The notes: generated by a model not told the origin, from the letters alone. Positions 8,216-17,541 are shown, counted from the first letter of the stretch. The stretch: DNA of 64,000 bases from Variovorax sp. Sphag1AA (GCF_014192575.1 NZ_JACHYC010000004.1:124001-188000); one strand, 5' to 3'. Translations and numbers: made by a program.

Positions 8216-9004
8216 TCAATCGGCGGTGGTCTTCAATATGAGGCTCGCGGTTTCGTCCGGCGCGTCCCAGTGCGGATAGTGGCCGCAGCGCTCGAACCAG
8301 TGCAGTTGCGCGTCCGGAAAGGACTTCAGTGCACGCCCGGCCTGCCTGGGAAAGCAGATCCGGTCGGAACGTCCCCAGCCGATCACGAGTCGCTTGCCGG
8401 GACTGCCGGCGGCGATGCCTTCCATCGGCGCGGCCCGCACCAGCCCGTCGAGCGTCGCGCCGAACGACACCGAAGTGGCGCAACTTCGCATCTCCTCCAG
8501 CACGTTCGAACCGGAAAGCAGTGAAGGCTGCGCCGAAAGCTGTTTCAGGAGCAGCCCGCGCGACCATTCGTGCGTGGCGATCGCCGGCATCGGCCGCTTC
8601 ATGAGACGCGCGATCCGCCACCAGAAGCACACGGAAGCCCGATAGGCATGCCGCTCCCATCCGGCCCAGAAGCCCACGGGGGCCAGCGACACGACAGCAC
8701 CGACCACCCCGCCCCGCCGCGCCAGTTCGAGCACGAGTTGGGCGCCGACCGAACTGCCGACGGCATCCGTGCCGAGAAGGTCGTGCTCCCGGAGAAACTG
8801 CGAGACGGCATCAGACATCGTCCGGATCGACACTTCGCCCGCCAGGGGCGGACTCTTGCCGAACCCCGGCAGGTCGATCGCCGTCACGCTGCGCTTGGCG
8901 GCCAGGGGCCCCAGCACTGTCCGCCATGAACGCCAATTGCCGCCGAGCCCGTGAACGAGCAGCAACGGCTTGCCTTCGCCGCGGCGGACGTAGTTGATGA
9001 GCAC
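8216..9004 (-). CDS. Alpha/beta hydrolase
   Basis: 262 residues with no signal peptide. The oxyanion HG is at 18-19 (LLVHGLGGNW), the DLPGFGKS segment follows strand 4, the nucleophile is S85 in GSSVG, the acid lies in GWGRSDRICFP and the histidine in GHYPHWDAP. This is the complete triad of a serine alpha/beta hydrolase, with a cap region around residues 120-170 that is rich in W and R. The substrate cannot be told. It is upstream of, and probably co-transcribed with, the ROK-like gene (21-bp gap). Confidence 0.88.
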   Translation of the reverse strand: MLINYVRRGEGKPLLLVHGLGGNWRSWRTVLGPLAAKRSVTAIDLPGFGKSPPLAGEVSIRTMSDAVSQFLREHDLLGTDAVGSSVGAQLVLELARRGGVVGAVVSLAPVGFWAGWERHAYRASVCFWWRIARLMKRPMPAIATHEWSRGLLLKQLSAQPSLLSGSNVLEEMRSCATSVSFGATLDGLVRAAPMEGIAAGSPGKRLVIGWGRSDRICFPRQAGRALKSFPDAQLHWFERCGHYPHWDAPDETASLILKTTAD

Positions 9005-9131
9005 TCTTTCAGTTTGCGTTCAGGTTGACCCCCCAAGGCATCGGCCCGGCGCACGACCCGCTGTAGGAGAACACCTCGGGCCCGTGGAGCGCCGCTGGCC
9101 CGCATGCCGGTCCGGCCGATACACTGGATCG

Positions 9132-10664
9132 ATGACGCCGCTGCGCCGCATCTGGTTCGCCGCCCTTGCCAGCCTTGGCCTCCTGTGGGGCGCGGCCCCA
9201 TCGCACGCCCAGGAGGACACTCTCCGCGTCGGGTCCAAGCGGTTCACCGAGTCGTACATCCTCGCGGAGGTGCTTGCGCAGACGGCCGCGCCGCATCTGC
9301 CGAAGCCGCCGGTCGTGCGGCAAGGGCTCGGCAACACCGCCATCGTCTACGAGGCACTGAACTCCGGCGGCATCGACCTCTACGCGGAATACACAGGGAC
9401 GATCGCGCTGGAGATCCTCAAGAGCAATGGACCGATGACGCCCGACCAGATGAATGCCGCGCTGCGCCCGCTGGGCCTGGGCGTCGCGATTCCGCTGGGC
9501 TTCAACGACGGCTACGCGCTCGCGATGCGCGCAGCGGACGCCGACCGGCTCGGCATCCACAACCTGAGCGACCTCGCGAACCATCCCGAACTGAAGCTGG
9601 GCCTGTCGAACGAATTCATCGGCCGCGCCGACGGCTGGCAGGGACTGGCCGAACGGTACGGCTTCAAGCAGACACCGACCGGCCTCGACCACGGCTTGGC
9701 CTACGACGCGATCGCCGCCAAGCAGATCGACGTGATGGACATCTACACCACCGACGCCAAGATCGATCACCTCGGCCTGCGCGTGCTGGAGGACGACCGA
9801 AAGTACTTTCCGCGCTACGACGCCGTGGTGCTCTACCGCCTCGACCTGCCCACGCGTTGGCCGGCCGCATGGGCTGCCTTGCAGAAGCTCGAAGGCCGCA
9901 TCGACGAACGCGCGATGATCGCCATGAATGCGCGCGCCGAGCTCAACGGCGTGGGCTTCGACACCATCGCGCGCGATTTCCTCGGGCAAGGCAAGGCACA
10001 GGCGCCGACCGCTGCAGCGGCATCCGGCGAAACTGCCGCGCGCGGCTTCACCGCGAAGCTGTTCGGTCCGGACCTCGGCCGACTCGCACGCCAGCATGTG
10101 CTGCTGGTCGCGATCTCGGTCGGGCTCGCAATCCTGATCGCGGTGCCGCTCGGCATCCTGGTGTTTCCGCACCTGCGCGCCCGCGCGACGGTCCTCGGAC
10201 TCACCGGACTGCTGCAGACCATTCCGTCGCTCGCCCTGCTGGCGATCCTGATTTCGCTCGTGGGTGTGATCGGCACCGTTCCCGCGCTGATCGCCCTCAC
10301 CCTCTACTCGCTGCTGCCGATCATGCGCAACACGGTCACCGGGCTGGCCGAAGTGCCGGCCGGGCTCCGGATGGCCGGTACCGCACTGGGCATGACTTCC
10401 GGGCAGAGTCTTCGCATAGTTCAACTGCCGCTGGCACTGCCCACCATACTTGCCGGCGTTCGGACCGCCACGACCATCGCGATCGGCACCGCGACCATCG
10501 CCGCCTTCATCGGCGCCGGTGGCTTCGGCGAGCGGATCGTGACGGGGCTCGCGCTCAACGACCGGCAACTGCTTGCCGCAGGTGCGATTCCCGCCGCGGC
10601 GCTGGCGCTGCTGAGCGAAGCGATCTTCGAAATGATCGAGTACGTGATGCGCCGCGGGCGCTGA
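9132..10664 (+). CDS. Osmoprotectant (glycine betaine/choline type) ABC transporter, fused substrate-binding protein and permease
   Basis: 510 residues from the ATG at 9132. A signal peptide (cut after SHA-QE) leads into an OpuAC/OsmX-type binding domain (RVGSKRFTESYILAE, NTAIVYEALNSGGIDLYAEYTGT, YTTDAKI). A linker near residue 300 is followed by a permease domain with five to six membrane segments and the EAA loop (MAGTALGMTSGQ). Fused proteins of this kind (OpuF/EgtU-like order reversed or direct) import quaternary amines or related solutes. No ATPase gene is adjacent on either side, so the energising subunit must be encoded elsewhere. The next feature downstream is the glycine riboswitch. 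Confidence 0.9.
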   Translation: MTPLRRIWFAALASLGLLWGAAPSHAQEDTLRVGSKRFTESYILAEVLAQTAAPHLPKPPVVRQGLGNTAIVYEALNSGGIDLYAEYTGTIALEILKSNGPMTPDQMNAALRPLGLGVAIPLGFNDGYALAMRAADADRLGIHNLSDLANHPELKLGLSNEFIGRADGWQGLAERYGFKQTPTGLDHGLAYDAIAAKQIDVMDIYTTDAKIDHLGLRVLEDDRKYFPRYDAVVLYRLDLPTRWPAAWAALQKLEGRIDERAMIAMNARAELNGVGFDTIARDFLGQGKAQAPTAAAASGETAARGFTAKLFGPDLGRLARQHVLLVAISVGLAILIAVPLGILVFPHLRARATVLGLTGLLQTIPSLALLAILISLVGVIGTVPALIALTLYSLLPIMRNTVTGLAEVPAGLRMAGTALGMTSGQSLRIVQLPLALPTILAGVRTATTIAIGTATIAAFIGAGGFGERIVTGLALNDRQLLAAGAIPAAALALLSEAIFEMIEYVMRRGR

Positions 10665-10692
10665 AGCGACCGGCGATCCCTTACACTCGCCG

Positions 10693-10903
10693 AGTCAGGA
10701 GAGAGCCCCGCCAGACGGGGCCGCCGAAGGCGCAGGGCCCCGCATTGCAAGGGCCCGAACGCTCAGGCAAAAGGACTGGCGAAGCGCCCGATTCGGGCGT
10801 TTCCTTGCTGGAGAGAGGCGGCCCGTCGCAACGACGGAATCGTCCACCGAAGGAGCAAGCCCCGATCGTGGGGTGAATCTCTCAGGTAAAGCGGACAGCA
10901 GGG
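10693..10903 (+). promoter_or_regulatory. Tandem glycine riboswitch
   Basis: Two glycine aptamers precede gcvT. Aptamer 1 (10693-10779) has GGAGAG, CCGAAGGCGCAG and CTCAGGCAAAAGGACTGG; its P1 is AGTC (10693-10696) with GACT (10774-10777). Aptamer 2 (10803-10903) has GGAGAG, CCACCGAAGGAGCAAG and CTCTCAGGTAAAGCGGACAG; its P1 is CCTTGCTG with CAGCAGGG. These are the conserved gcvT-element blocks. Glycine binding switches on expression of the glycine cleavage genes downstream. The linker holds an 11-bp stem (10781-10803). A TACACT at 10682-10687 could be the -10 box. Confidence 0.95.
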
Positions 10904-10959
10904 GTGGCCCATGGCTTCGGTCATGGATTCGGACTGCCCCTTTGCCTTTGGAGAACACC

Positions 10960-12123
10960 TTGGCCTCCGCATCGACCGACGAACTTCTGAAGACCCCGCT
11001 CCACGCGCTGCATGTGGAGCTCGGCGCCCGTATGGTGCCCTTCGCGGGGTATTCGATGCCCGTGCAGTACCCCTCCGGCCTCATGGCCGAGCACAAGCAC
11101 ACACGCGAAGCCGCCGGCCTTTTCGACATCTCGCACATGGGCCAGCTGCGGCTCGTCGGCCCCGATGCGGCGGCCGCATTCGAAACGCTCATGCCGGTCG
11201 ACGTCGCCGGTCTGGCGGCGGGTAAGCAACGTTACGGCCTGCTGCTGAACGACGACGGCGGCATCCTCGACGACCTGATGTTCTTCAACGAAGGCCACGA
11301 TTCATGGTTCGTGGTGGTCAACGGTGCATGCAAGCAGGCCGACATGGCGCTCATCAGCGCCAAGATCGGGAATCGCTGTCAGGTCTTGCCGATGCCCGAC
11401 CATGCACTGCTTGCGTTGCAAGGCCCGCAGGCGGCATCGACGCTCGCTCGGCTTTCACCCGGTATCGAGCGGTTCGTCTTCATGACCGGTGGCGCAGTGC
11501 AGATCGGCGGCATCGCGGCCTTCGTCACCCGCAGCGGCTACACCGGCGAGGACGGCTTCGAGATTTCCGTCGCCGCAGCCGACGCCGAAGCGCTTGCGCG
11601 ACTGCTGCTCGCGCAGCCCGAAGTCAAGCCGATCGGGCTCGGTGCACGCAATTCACTGCGACTCGAAGCCGGTCTTTGCCTCTACGGCAACGACATCGAC
11701 GAAACCACTACGCCGGTCGAGGCCGCGCTCGGCTGGGCGATGCAGAAAGTCCGCCGCGCGGGCGGTGCGCGCGAAGGCGGTTTTCCGGGCGCAGAGAAGA
11801 TCCTCGCGCAGCTCACCGCATCGACGGGCGCTGCCGGCCATCTCGACCATCACACGCTCACGCGCAAGCGCGTGGGCCTCGTCGCGCTCGAGCGCATTCC
11901 GGTGCGCGACGGCACACCGCTCGAATCCTTCGAAGGCGCAGCCATCGGCCATGTCACCAGCGGCCTGCTCGGCCCGACGGTCGACCGCCCCATCGCGATG
12001 GGCTATGTCGCGCTCGCCTACGCCGAGCCGGGTACGCGCATCCAGGCGATCGTTCGCGGCAAGCCGGTGCCGATGGAAGTCAGCACCATGCCTTTCGTTC
12101 CCGCGCGTTATTACCGCGGCTGA
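10960..12123 (+). CDS. gcvT: Glycine cleavage system aminomethyltransferase (T protein)
   Basis: 387 residues from a TTG at 10960 that has GGAG at 10950-10953 in front of it; upstream in-frame codons fall inside the riboswitch and are not a plausible coding start. The product shows LHALHVELGARMVPFAGYSMPVQY, the folate-site EAAGLFDISHMGQ, the SGYTGEDGFE loop and a C-terminal DRPIAMGYV barrel. It transfers the aminomethyl carbon from lipoyl-H protein to tetrahydrofolate, releasing ammonia. It is the first gene of gcvT-gcvH-gcvP, controlled by the glycine riboswitch. Length is normal. Confidence 0.96.
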   Translation: MASASTDELLKTPLHALHVELGARMVPFAGYSMPVQYPSGLMAEHKHTREAAGLFDISHMGQLRLVGPDAAAAFETLMPVDVAGLAAGKQRYGLLLNDDGGILDDLMFFNEGHDSWFVVVNGACKQADMALISAKIGNRCQVLPMPDHALLALQGPQAASTLARLSPGIERFVFMTGGAVQIGGIAAFVTRSGYTGEDGFEISVAAADAEALARLLLAQPEVKPIGLGARNSLRLEAGLCLYGNDIDETTTPVEAALGWAMQKVRRAGGAREGGFPGAEKILAQLTASTGAAGHLDHHTLTRKRVGLVALERIPVRDGTPLESFEGAAIGHVTSGLLGPTVDRPIAMGYVALAYAEPGTRIQAIVRGKPVPMEVSTMPFVPARYYRG

Positions 12124-12171
12124 CGTTTCACACTTCCGTTCATCCGTTTTCTTCATCAAGGAGCTTTGTTC

Positions 12172-12549
12172 ATGACCACCAAGTACACCAAGGATCACGA
12201 GTGGGTCCGCACCGAATCGGATGCGGCGCTCGTCACCGTCGGCATCACCGTCCACGCGCAGGATGCGCTGGGCGATGTGGTCTTCGTCGACCTGCCGGAG
12301 GTGGGAAAGTCCTTCGCCCAGGGTGAGGTGGCTGGTGTGGTCGAGTCGGTGAAGGCGGCAGCGGACGTGTTCATGCCCGTTTCCGGCGAGATCACTGAAG
12401 TCAATGAAGCGTTGCGCGCCGATCCGTCGCTGGCGAACAGCGCGCCGATGGAAGGCGGCTGGTTCTTCAAGGTGCGTGTGAGCGAACCCGCACAACTCGA
12501 AGCCCTGCTCGACGAAACCGCCTACGAGAAGTTCTCAGCCGAGAGCTGA
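12172..12549 (+). CDS. gcvH: Glycine cleavage system H protein
   Basis: 125 residues from the ATG at 12172, with AAGGAG at 12158-12163. The sequence begins [13 protein letters not shown], and the lipoylation lysine sits in the canonical ESVKAAADV. The C-terminus has [15 protein letters not shown]. It shuttles the aminomethyl group between P, T and L proteins on its lipoyl arm. It lies 48 bp after gcvT and 129 bp before gcvP; the latter gap is filled by a palindromic repeat. Confidence 0.97.
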   Translation: MTTKYTKDHEWVRTESDAALVTVGITVHAQDALGDVVFVDLPEVGKSFAQGEVAGVVESVKAAADVFMPVSGEITEVNEALRADPSLANSAPMEGGWFFKVRVSEPAQLEALLDETAYEKFSAES

Positions 12550-12550
12550 C

Positions 12551-12655
12551 CACCCCTAGGCTTCGCGCACTGCGTGTCGCTCTCGCCACCCCCTTCGAGG
12601 GGGCGATACCAGCAGCCTGGCGAAGCCAGTTCTGCGGTATCCCTGGTCAAAACCG
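12551..12655. repeat. REP-like palindromic intergenic element
   Basis: The gap between gcvH and gcvP holds nested inverted repeats. GGCTTCGC (12559-12566) pairs with GCGAAGCC (12620-12627), CCCCC pairs with GGGGG around a TTCGA loop (about 12590-12604), and GATACC pairs with GGTATC further out. I recognise the GTGTCGCTC...CCCC...GGGG...CCTGG layout as a dispersed intergenic repeat of Variovorax/Acidovorax-type genomes. That is from memory, and only one copy lies in this window. It could form a hairpin in the gcv mRNA. Confidence 0.6.
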
Positions 12656-12678
12656 GAACCTTCACCTTCGATCTGAAC

Positions 12679-15600
12679 ATGTCGTCCGTCCTGCCCCTCA
12701 CCCCTTCGCTCGGCGATCTCGAGAACGCCGATGAATTCATTGCACGCCACATCGGGATCGAAGCCCAGGACGAAGCGCGCATGCTGCCGGCCATCGGTTC
12801 CGCCACGCGTGCGGAGCTGATCGACGGCATCGTGCCGCCGGCCATCCGCCGCGCCAAGCCGATGCGCCTGCCGCCGGCCATCACCGAAGCGGAGGCGCTG
12901 GCCGAACTCAAGGCGATCGCGGCGAAGAACAAGGTCGCGAAGAGCTACATCGGCCAGGGCTACTACGGCACGCACACGCCGGGTGTGATCCTGCGCAACG
13001 TGCTCGAGAACCCGGCCTGGTACACCGCCTACACGCCCTATCAAGCCGAGATCTCGCAAGGGCGCATGGAAGCGCTGGTCAACTTCCAGACGATGGTGTG
13101 CGACCTCACCGGCATGGCGATCGCCAATGCGTCGATGCTCGATGAAGCAACGGCCGCAGCCGAAGCGATGACGCTCGCGCGCCGCAGCGTGAAGAGCAAG
13201 AGCAACGTCTTCCTGGTCTCTGGCGACTGCCATCCGCAGACCATCGAAGTCATCAAGACGCGCGCCGCGCCGCTCGGCATCGAAGTGCGGGTGAGCACGA
13301 TCTCGGAGACGCTGCCGCACCTGATGGCGAGCTGCGAGTTCTTCGGCGTGCTGGCGCAGTACCCGGCCACGACGGGCCACGTGCACGACCTGCGGCCGCT
13401 CGCGGGTCATGCGCATCAGTTCGACGCAGCCTTCTGCGTTGCAGCCGACCTGCTCGCACTCACGATGCTCACGCCGCCCGGCGAATGGGACGCCGACATC
13501 GTCTGCGGCAGCACGCAGCGCTTCGGCATGCCGATGGGCAACGGCGGCCCGCATGCGGCGTACCTTGCCTGTCGCGATGACTTCAAGCGTTCGCTGCCCG
13601 GCCGCATCGTCGGCGTCAGCGTCGACACGCATGGCGCGCCGGCGTACCGGCTCGCATTGCAAACGCGCGAGCAGCACATCCGTCGCGAGAAGGCGACCTC
13701 GAACATCTGCACCGCGCAGGTGCTGCCGGCGGTGATCGCCAGCATGTACGCGGTCTATCACGGCCCCGAAGGCCTCAAGCGCATCGCGCAGCGCGTGGCG
13801 GCTCTGACCGCCGTGCTTGCACAAGGCCTCGAACAGATGGGCCGCGAGCTGGTCAACGCGACCGCCTTCGACACGCTCACGGTCAAGACCAGCGAAGACA
13901 CCGCGAAGATCGTCGAACGCGCCGAAGCGGCCAGCGTCAACCTCGGCCAGCGCGTGCAGAACCACCTCTGCATTTCGCTCGACGAGACCACCACGCGTGC
14001 CGACATCGAGATCTTGTGGGCACTCTTCGTGCCCACCGGCACCCCGATGCCGCGCTTCGACGAACTCTCGGCGCGCGTGACCTCGCGCATCCCCGAGGAC
14101 CTGCGCCGCACCTCGGCGTTCCTCACGCATCCGGTCTTCAACACGCACAAGAGCGAGACCGCGATGCTGCGCTACATCCGCAGCCTGGGCGACAAGGATC
14201 TCGCACTCGACCGCAGCATGATCCCGCTCGGAAGCTGCACGATGAAGCTCAACGCGACCAGCGAGATGATCCCCATCACCTGGCCCGAGTTCGCGAACAT
14301 CCATCCCTTCGCACCGGCCGAGCAGCGCCTTGGCTACGACCAGCTCGACAAGCAGTTGCGCGCGTGGCTTTGCGAAGCCACCGGCTATGCCGGCATCAGC
14401 CTGCAACCGAACGCCGGCTCTCAGGGCGAATACGCCGGCCTGCTCGCGATCAAGGCCTTTCACGAGGCGAAGGGCCAAGGGCATCGCAATGTGTGCCTGA
14501 TTCCGTTCTCGGCGCACGGCACCAATCCGGCGAGCGCGCACATGGTCGGCATGAAGGTGGTGGTCACCGCATGCGATGCCGAGGGCAACGTCGACATCGA
14601 CGACCTGAAGCGCGCGTGCGAGGCGAACAGCGACAAGCTGGCCGCGGTGATGATCACCTACCCCAGCACGCACGGTGTGTTCGAAACGCGCGTCAAGGAG
14701 CTGTGCGAGATCGTTCACGCACATGGCGGCCGCGTGTACGTCGATGGCGCCAACATGAACGCGCTCGTCGGCATCGCGGCGCCGGGCGAATTCGGCGGTG
14801 ACGTGAGCCACCTGAACCTGCACAAGACCTTCTGCATTCCGCACGGCGGCGGCGGCCCGGGCGTGGGGCCGGTTTGCGTCGTGGAAGACCTCGTGCCCTA
14901 CCTGCCGGGGCACGCGACCGGTGGTATCGCGTCGAACGGCGTCGGTGCCGTGTCGGCTACGCCGCTAGGCAATGCGGCGGTGCTGCCGATCAGCTGGATG
15001 TACTGCCGCATGATGGGTGCGGCGGGCCTCAAGGCCGCGACCGAAACCGCGATCCTCAGCGCCAACTACATCAGCGCGCGCCTGAAGGACCACTACCCGA
15101 CGCTGTATTCGAGCCCCAACGGCCATGTGGCGCATGAGTGCATCCTCGATCTGCGCCCCTTGAAGGATGCGAGCGGCGTGACTGCCGAAGACGTCGCCAA
15201 GCGGCTCATCGATTACGGCTTCCACGCGCCAACGCTGAGCTTCCCGGTGCCGGGCACGCTGATGGTCGAGCCGACCGAGAGCGAGCCGCTCGCCGAGCTG
15301 GACCGCTTCATCGACGCGATGATCGCCATCCGCGGCGAGATCCGCCGCATCGAGGAAGGCGTCTGGCCGAAGGAAGACAACCCGCTAAAGAACGCGCCGC
15401 ACACCGCCGCGAGCCTGCTCGGGACCGACTGGGAGCGTCCTTATTCACGCGAACTGGCCGCCTTCCCTCTCGCGACGCTGAAGACTGCCAAGTACTGGCC
15501 GCCGATCGGGCGCGTCGACAACGTGTACGGCGACCGCAACCTGTTCTGCAGCTGCGTGCCTGTTAGCGAACTGGCGACGAGCGCGGCTTCGGCCGAGTAG
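12679..15600 (+). CDS. gcvP: Glycine dehydrogenase (decarboxylating), P protein
   Basis: 973 residues from the ATG at 12679; the upstream in-frame extension is encoded by the palindromic repeat and is not likely to be translated. It is the long single-chain P protein. The N-terminal half has FIARHIGI and [10 protein letters not shown]; the C-terminal half has GSCTMKLNA and the pyridoxal-phosphate lysine in [18 protein letters not shown]. It decarboxylates glycine and loads the aminomethyl group on the H protein. The Shine-Dalgarno is poor, so coupling or the repeat may tune its output. A TAGGCCC/GGGCCTA dyad overlaps the stop codon. Confidence 0.97.
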   Translation: MSSVLPLTPSLGDLENADEFIARHIGIEAQDEARMLPAIGSATRAELIDGIVPPAIRRAKPMRLPPAITEAEALAELKAIAAKNKVAKSYIGQGYYGTHTPGVILRNVLENPAWYTAYTPYQAEISQGRMEALVNFQTMVCDLTGMAIANASMLDEATAAAEAMTLARRSVKSKSNVFLVSGDCHPQTIEVIKTRAAPLGIEVRVSTISETLPHLMASCEFFGVLAQYPATTGHVHDLRPLAGHAHQFDAAFCVAADLLALTMLTPPGEWDADIVCGSTQRFGMPMGNGGPHAAYLACRDDFKRSLPGRIVGVSVDTHGAPAYRLALQTREQHIRREKATSNICTAQVLPAVIASMYAVYHGPEGLKRIAQRVAALTAVLAQGLEQMGRELVNATAFDTLTVKTSEDTAKIVERAEAASVNLGQRVQNHLCISLDETTTRADIEILWALFVPTGTPMPRFDELSARVTSRIPEDLRRTSAFLTHPVFNTHKSETAMLRYIRSLGDKDLALDRSMIPLGSCTMKLNATSEMIPITWPEFANIHPFAPAEQRLGYDQLDKQLRAWLCEATGYAGISLQPNAGSQGEYAGLLAIKAFHEAKGQGHRNVCLIPFSAHGTNPASAHMVGMKVVVTACDAEGNVDIDDLKRACEANSDKLAAVMITYPSTHGVFETRVKELCEIVHAHGGRVYVDGANMNALVGIAAPGEFGGDVSHLNLHKTFCIPHGGGGPGVGPVCVVEDLVPYLPGHATGGIASNGVGAVSATPLGNAAVLPISWMYCRMMGAAGLKAATETAILSANYISARLKDHYPTLYSSPNGHVAHECILDLRPLKDASGVTAEDVAKRLIDYGFHAPTLSFPVPGTLMVEPTESEPLAELDRFIDAMIAIRGEIRRIEEGVWPKEDNPLKNAPHTAASLLGTDWERPYSRELAAFPLATLKTAKYWPPIGRVDNVYGDRNLFCSCVPVSELATSAASAE

Positions 15601-15615
15601 GCCCGGGCGGGCCTA
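15598..15615. terminator. Inverted repeat at the end of gcvP
   Basis: TAGGCCC-GGGC-GGGCCTA pairs perfectly and starts at the gcvP stop codon. The convergent small gene ends 5 bp further on. There is no T-run, so if it terminates transcription it does so weakly or with Rho. Confidence 0.35.
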
Positions 15616-15620
15616 GGGGC

Positions 15621-15857
15621 CTACCACCAGCGCTGCTGCTGCCGTCCGCCGTGGATGTTGCCGGCGACACCGCCGGCCACGCCACCGATCGCGGCGCCGG
15701 TCCAGGCATCGCCTCCTGCAATGGCGGCGATGCCGGCACCGGCAGCAGCGCCCATCGCCGCGCCGCTCACTGTGCCCTGCTGCTGCGGCGTCATGTCCGT
15801 ACAGGCCGCGGCCGTTGCGAGCGCTGCGACCGCCAGGAGCCAGTTCATTCGTTTCAT
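15621..15857 (-). CDS. Small glycine-zipper membrane/lipoprotein
   Basis: 78 residues from the ATG at 15857, chosen for the GAAGGGG site in front of it. A hydrophobic leader ending in LATAAAC looks like a weak lipobox (A-A-A-C). It is followed by GAAMGAAAGAGIAAIAGG and GAAIGGVAGGVAGN, alternating glycine-alanine helices of the glycine-zipper type seen in OmpA-like and SmpA-like envelope proteins. The C-terminus is short and Gln/Trp rich. It is probably an envelope protein of unknown function. It follows the next gene (minus strand) by 14 bp. Confidence 0.75.
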   Translation of the reverse strand: MKRMNWLLAVAALATAAACTDMTPQQQGTVSGAAMGAAAGAGIAAIAGGDAWTGAAIGGVAGGVAGNIHGGRQQQRWW

Positions 15858-15871
15858 GATCTGTTTCCCCT

Positions 15872-16252
15872 TCACTTCTTCTGCAGGCCGGGCACGGCCA
15901 TTTCAAACCAGATGATGTCCAGGACGGGCCGCTTCAGGCCGTTCGGGTTGGCCGCATACCAGCCATCCACACCTTGACGCACGCTGTCGAGCGTCTGCCC
16001 CTGCATGCCTTTGGAGAGACGCGGCACGAAGCTCTGGGCATCGGTCGGATGGTTCTTGCCGTAGTAGGCCATCTCCACCTGGACCATGTTCGCAAGCCCC
16101 ACGAGATAGGCCTTCTTCACCGCTTCGCTCGACTTGGTCCACTGCTCGCCGGTGACGACCGGCACCTCGTCCGCCTTGGCCGGGGCCCACGCCAACGTCA
16201 GCGCCACGCAGGCCGCAGACAGCACCGTTCGCATTTGCAGTTTGGATGACAT
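15872..16252 (-). CDS. Exported protein of unknown function
   Basis: 126 residues with a clear signal peptide (residues 1-27, cut near AKA-DE). The mature part is about 100 residues with a TGEQWTKSSEAVKKAYLVGLANM helix and a conserved-looking VDGWYAANPNGLKRPVLDIIWFEMA end. It is reminiscent of small periplasmic Rap1a/Tai-like proteins, but I do not claim that family. It probably forms a two-gene unit with the glycine-zipper gene 14 bp downstream. No enzymatic motif is visible. Confidence 0.75.
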   Translation of the reverse strand: MSSKLQMRTVLSAACVALTLAWAPAKADEVPVVTGEQWTKSSEAVKKAYLVGLANMVQVEMAYYGKNHPTDAQSFVPRLSKGMQGQTLDSVRQGVDGWYAANPNGLKRPVLDIIWFEMAVPGLQKK

Positions 16253-16377
16253 TGTGTTCTCCGCTGTTGATGCGCGATCGATCCTGCGCTGTGCCGTCGA
16301 GCCATGTCAAGCGCGTCAAAGTTGCAATCAACCACTGCGAGTGCGCGCTCTCTTGATCGAGGAGGAGAATGTCATTC

Positions 16378-16941
16378 ATGCGCGCATCGCTGGTTCTTGC
16401 GGCTGTTCTCGCGACCTTCGGGTTCCCTGCCGGAGCCGAGGTGATCCGTTGCACGGACGCAGCGGGCAACGTGAGCTACACCGATGGCTCCTGCCCGCAC
16501 GGCGCTCGGAAAGTGGCCAGCGTGACGACCACTGACCCCATCGCGGTCGTGGGCGGGGACCGCCAGCCCGCGCCCGTCCGTAGCACCCCGCCCGATCACG
16601 ATTCCAGCGTCGCCACGGCGCCGCCCCCGACACCGGCCGGGCCAATCATCATCGACGGCCGCCGCACGGGCAACGGCGCTGGTGGCCGTTCAGATGACTC
16701 GCGCTGGAGCGATCGCGGCGAAGACCCGATGTGGATCGACGACGGCTACTACAGCCCCGGCGTCAATCGCCCACCCAACCGCCCGCGCGACATGCGGCCG
16801 CGCATCACCAAATGCGGAGACCGCACCTGCAAGGACGTGCAGGGCAACCACTGGGATCGCACCACCGGCCAACTCGATCGCTATCGCAGCATCGACGGCA
16901 GGACATGCCGGCCGGTCGGCACGACCACTGTCTGCAACTGA
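16378..16941 (+). CDS. DUF4124-type exported protein
   Basis: 187 residues from the ATG at 16378. Another ATG sits at 16369, but the strong GGAGGAG (16361-16367) is only 1 base from it and 10 from the second, so the second is preferred. A signal peptide (to GAEV) is followed by IRCTDAAGNVSYTDGSCP, the short beta motif with a Cys pair that defines DUF4124-like proteins. A Pro/Thr-rich spacer leads to a Cys-containing C-terminus (CGDRTCKDVQGNHWDR). The protein is periplasmic or outer-membrane and its function is unknown. It is divergent from the exported-protein gene on the minus strand. Confidence 0.8.
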   Translation: MRASLVLAAVLATFGFPAGAEVIRCTDAAGNVSYTDGSCPHGARKVASVTTTDPIAVVGGDRQPAPVRSTPPDHDSSVATAPPPTPAGPIIIDGRRTGNGAGGRSDDSRWSDRGEDPMWIDDGYYSPGVNRPPNRPRDMRPRITKCGDRTCKDVQGNHWDRTTGQLDRYRSIDGRTCRPVGTTTVCN

Positions 16942-16961
16942 CCCCTGCCCAAATCGGAACA

Positions 16962-16980
16962 ACCCGTTACAACAACGGGT
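16962..16980 (+). terminator. Hairpin between the DUF4124 gene and the ECF42 operon
   Basis: ACCCGTT-ACAAC-AACGGGT is a perfect 7-bp stem 21 bp past the stop codon and just upstream of the predicted sigma promoter. No U-run follows, so its role as a terminator is uncertain. Confidence 0.4.
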
Positions 16981-16989
16981 CGCCGGGGT

Positions 16990-17016
16990 TGTCGATTTCG
17001 CACGGTCTCCTTCGAC
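16990..17016 (+). promoter_or_regulatory. Predicted ECF42-type promoter of the DGPF-sigma operon
   Basis: TGTCGA (16990-16995), a 17-bp spacer and CGAC (17013-17016) match the -35 TGTCGA and -10 CGA/TC motif reported for ECF42 sigma factors upstream of DGPF genes. It lies 78 bp before the DGPF start codon. With the sigma gene in the same operon, this predicts positive autoregulation. Confidence 0.7.
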
Positions 17017-17094
17017 GTACAAACAGAGGCTCGGAAAACGAGCCGGCCGCACCGGCCGGTGCCGAACTCGCAACCCAGTCACAGGAGCAACGAC

Positions 17095-17520
17095 ATGCGA
17101 TTCATGGTCTTGGTCAAGGCGAACAAGGACACAGAAGCCGGCGTGATGCCCACGGAACAAATGCTCACCGCAATGGGTAAGTACAACGAAGAACTGGTCA
17201 AGGCCGGCGTGATGCTCGCCGGCGAAGGGCTGCACCCGACTTCGAAGGGCGCGCGTGTGCGCTTTTCCGGCAAGCAGCGCACCGTCATCGACGGGCCGTT
17301 CAGCGAGACCAAGGAGCTGATCTGCGGCTACTGGCTCTGGCAGGTGCGTTCCCGCGAGGAAGCCATTGAATGGCTCAAGCGCGCACCGTTCGATGGCGGC
17401 GAGGAAGTGGAACTGCGGCAGGTCTTCGAGCTGGAAGATTTCGGCGCCGAAATGACGCCCGAACTGCGCGAGCAGGAAAAGCGCCTGGTCGCTGAAATGG
17501 CGGCGAAGAAGAACGGCTGA
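17095..17520 (+). CDS. YCII/DGPF family protein
   Basis: 141 residues from the ATG at 17095 (CAGGAG upstream). It starts MRFMVLVKANKD and carries the signature VIDGPFSETKELICGYWLW (the DGPF motif) with RAPF and an acidic tail. It belongs to the YCII-related ferredoxin-like fold family (PhnB/DGPF). Its biochemical role is unknown, but it is characteristically encoded beside ECF42 sigma factors, which is the case here: the sigma gene starts 21 bp later. It is likely cytoplasmic and part of the regulon or signalling of that sigma factor. Confidence 0.92.
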   Translation: MRFMVLVKANKDTEAGVMPTEQMLTAMGKYNEELVKAGVMLAGEGLHPTSKGARVRFSGKQRTVIDGPFSETKELICGYWLWQVRSREEAIEWLKRAPFDGGEEVELRQVFELEDFGAEMTPELREQEKRLVAEMAAKKNG

Positions 17521-17541
17521 TCCGTCCAGCGGCGCCGCCCG

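Noticed and set aside
10785..10803. The linker hairpin of the riboswitch read as an intrinsic terminator
   Set aside because: The U stretch is part of the stem itself, it is short, and aptamer 2 follows immediately; a linker stem is the simpler reading.
12556..14913. A 785-codon open frame on the minus strand opposite gcvP
   Set aside because: It mirrors gcvP, has Arg/His/Ala/Val-rich composition typical of antisense frames in GC-rich DNA and no recognisable domain; gcvP is certain.
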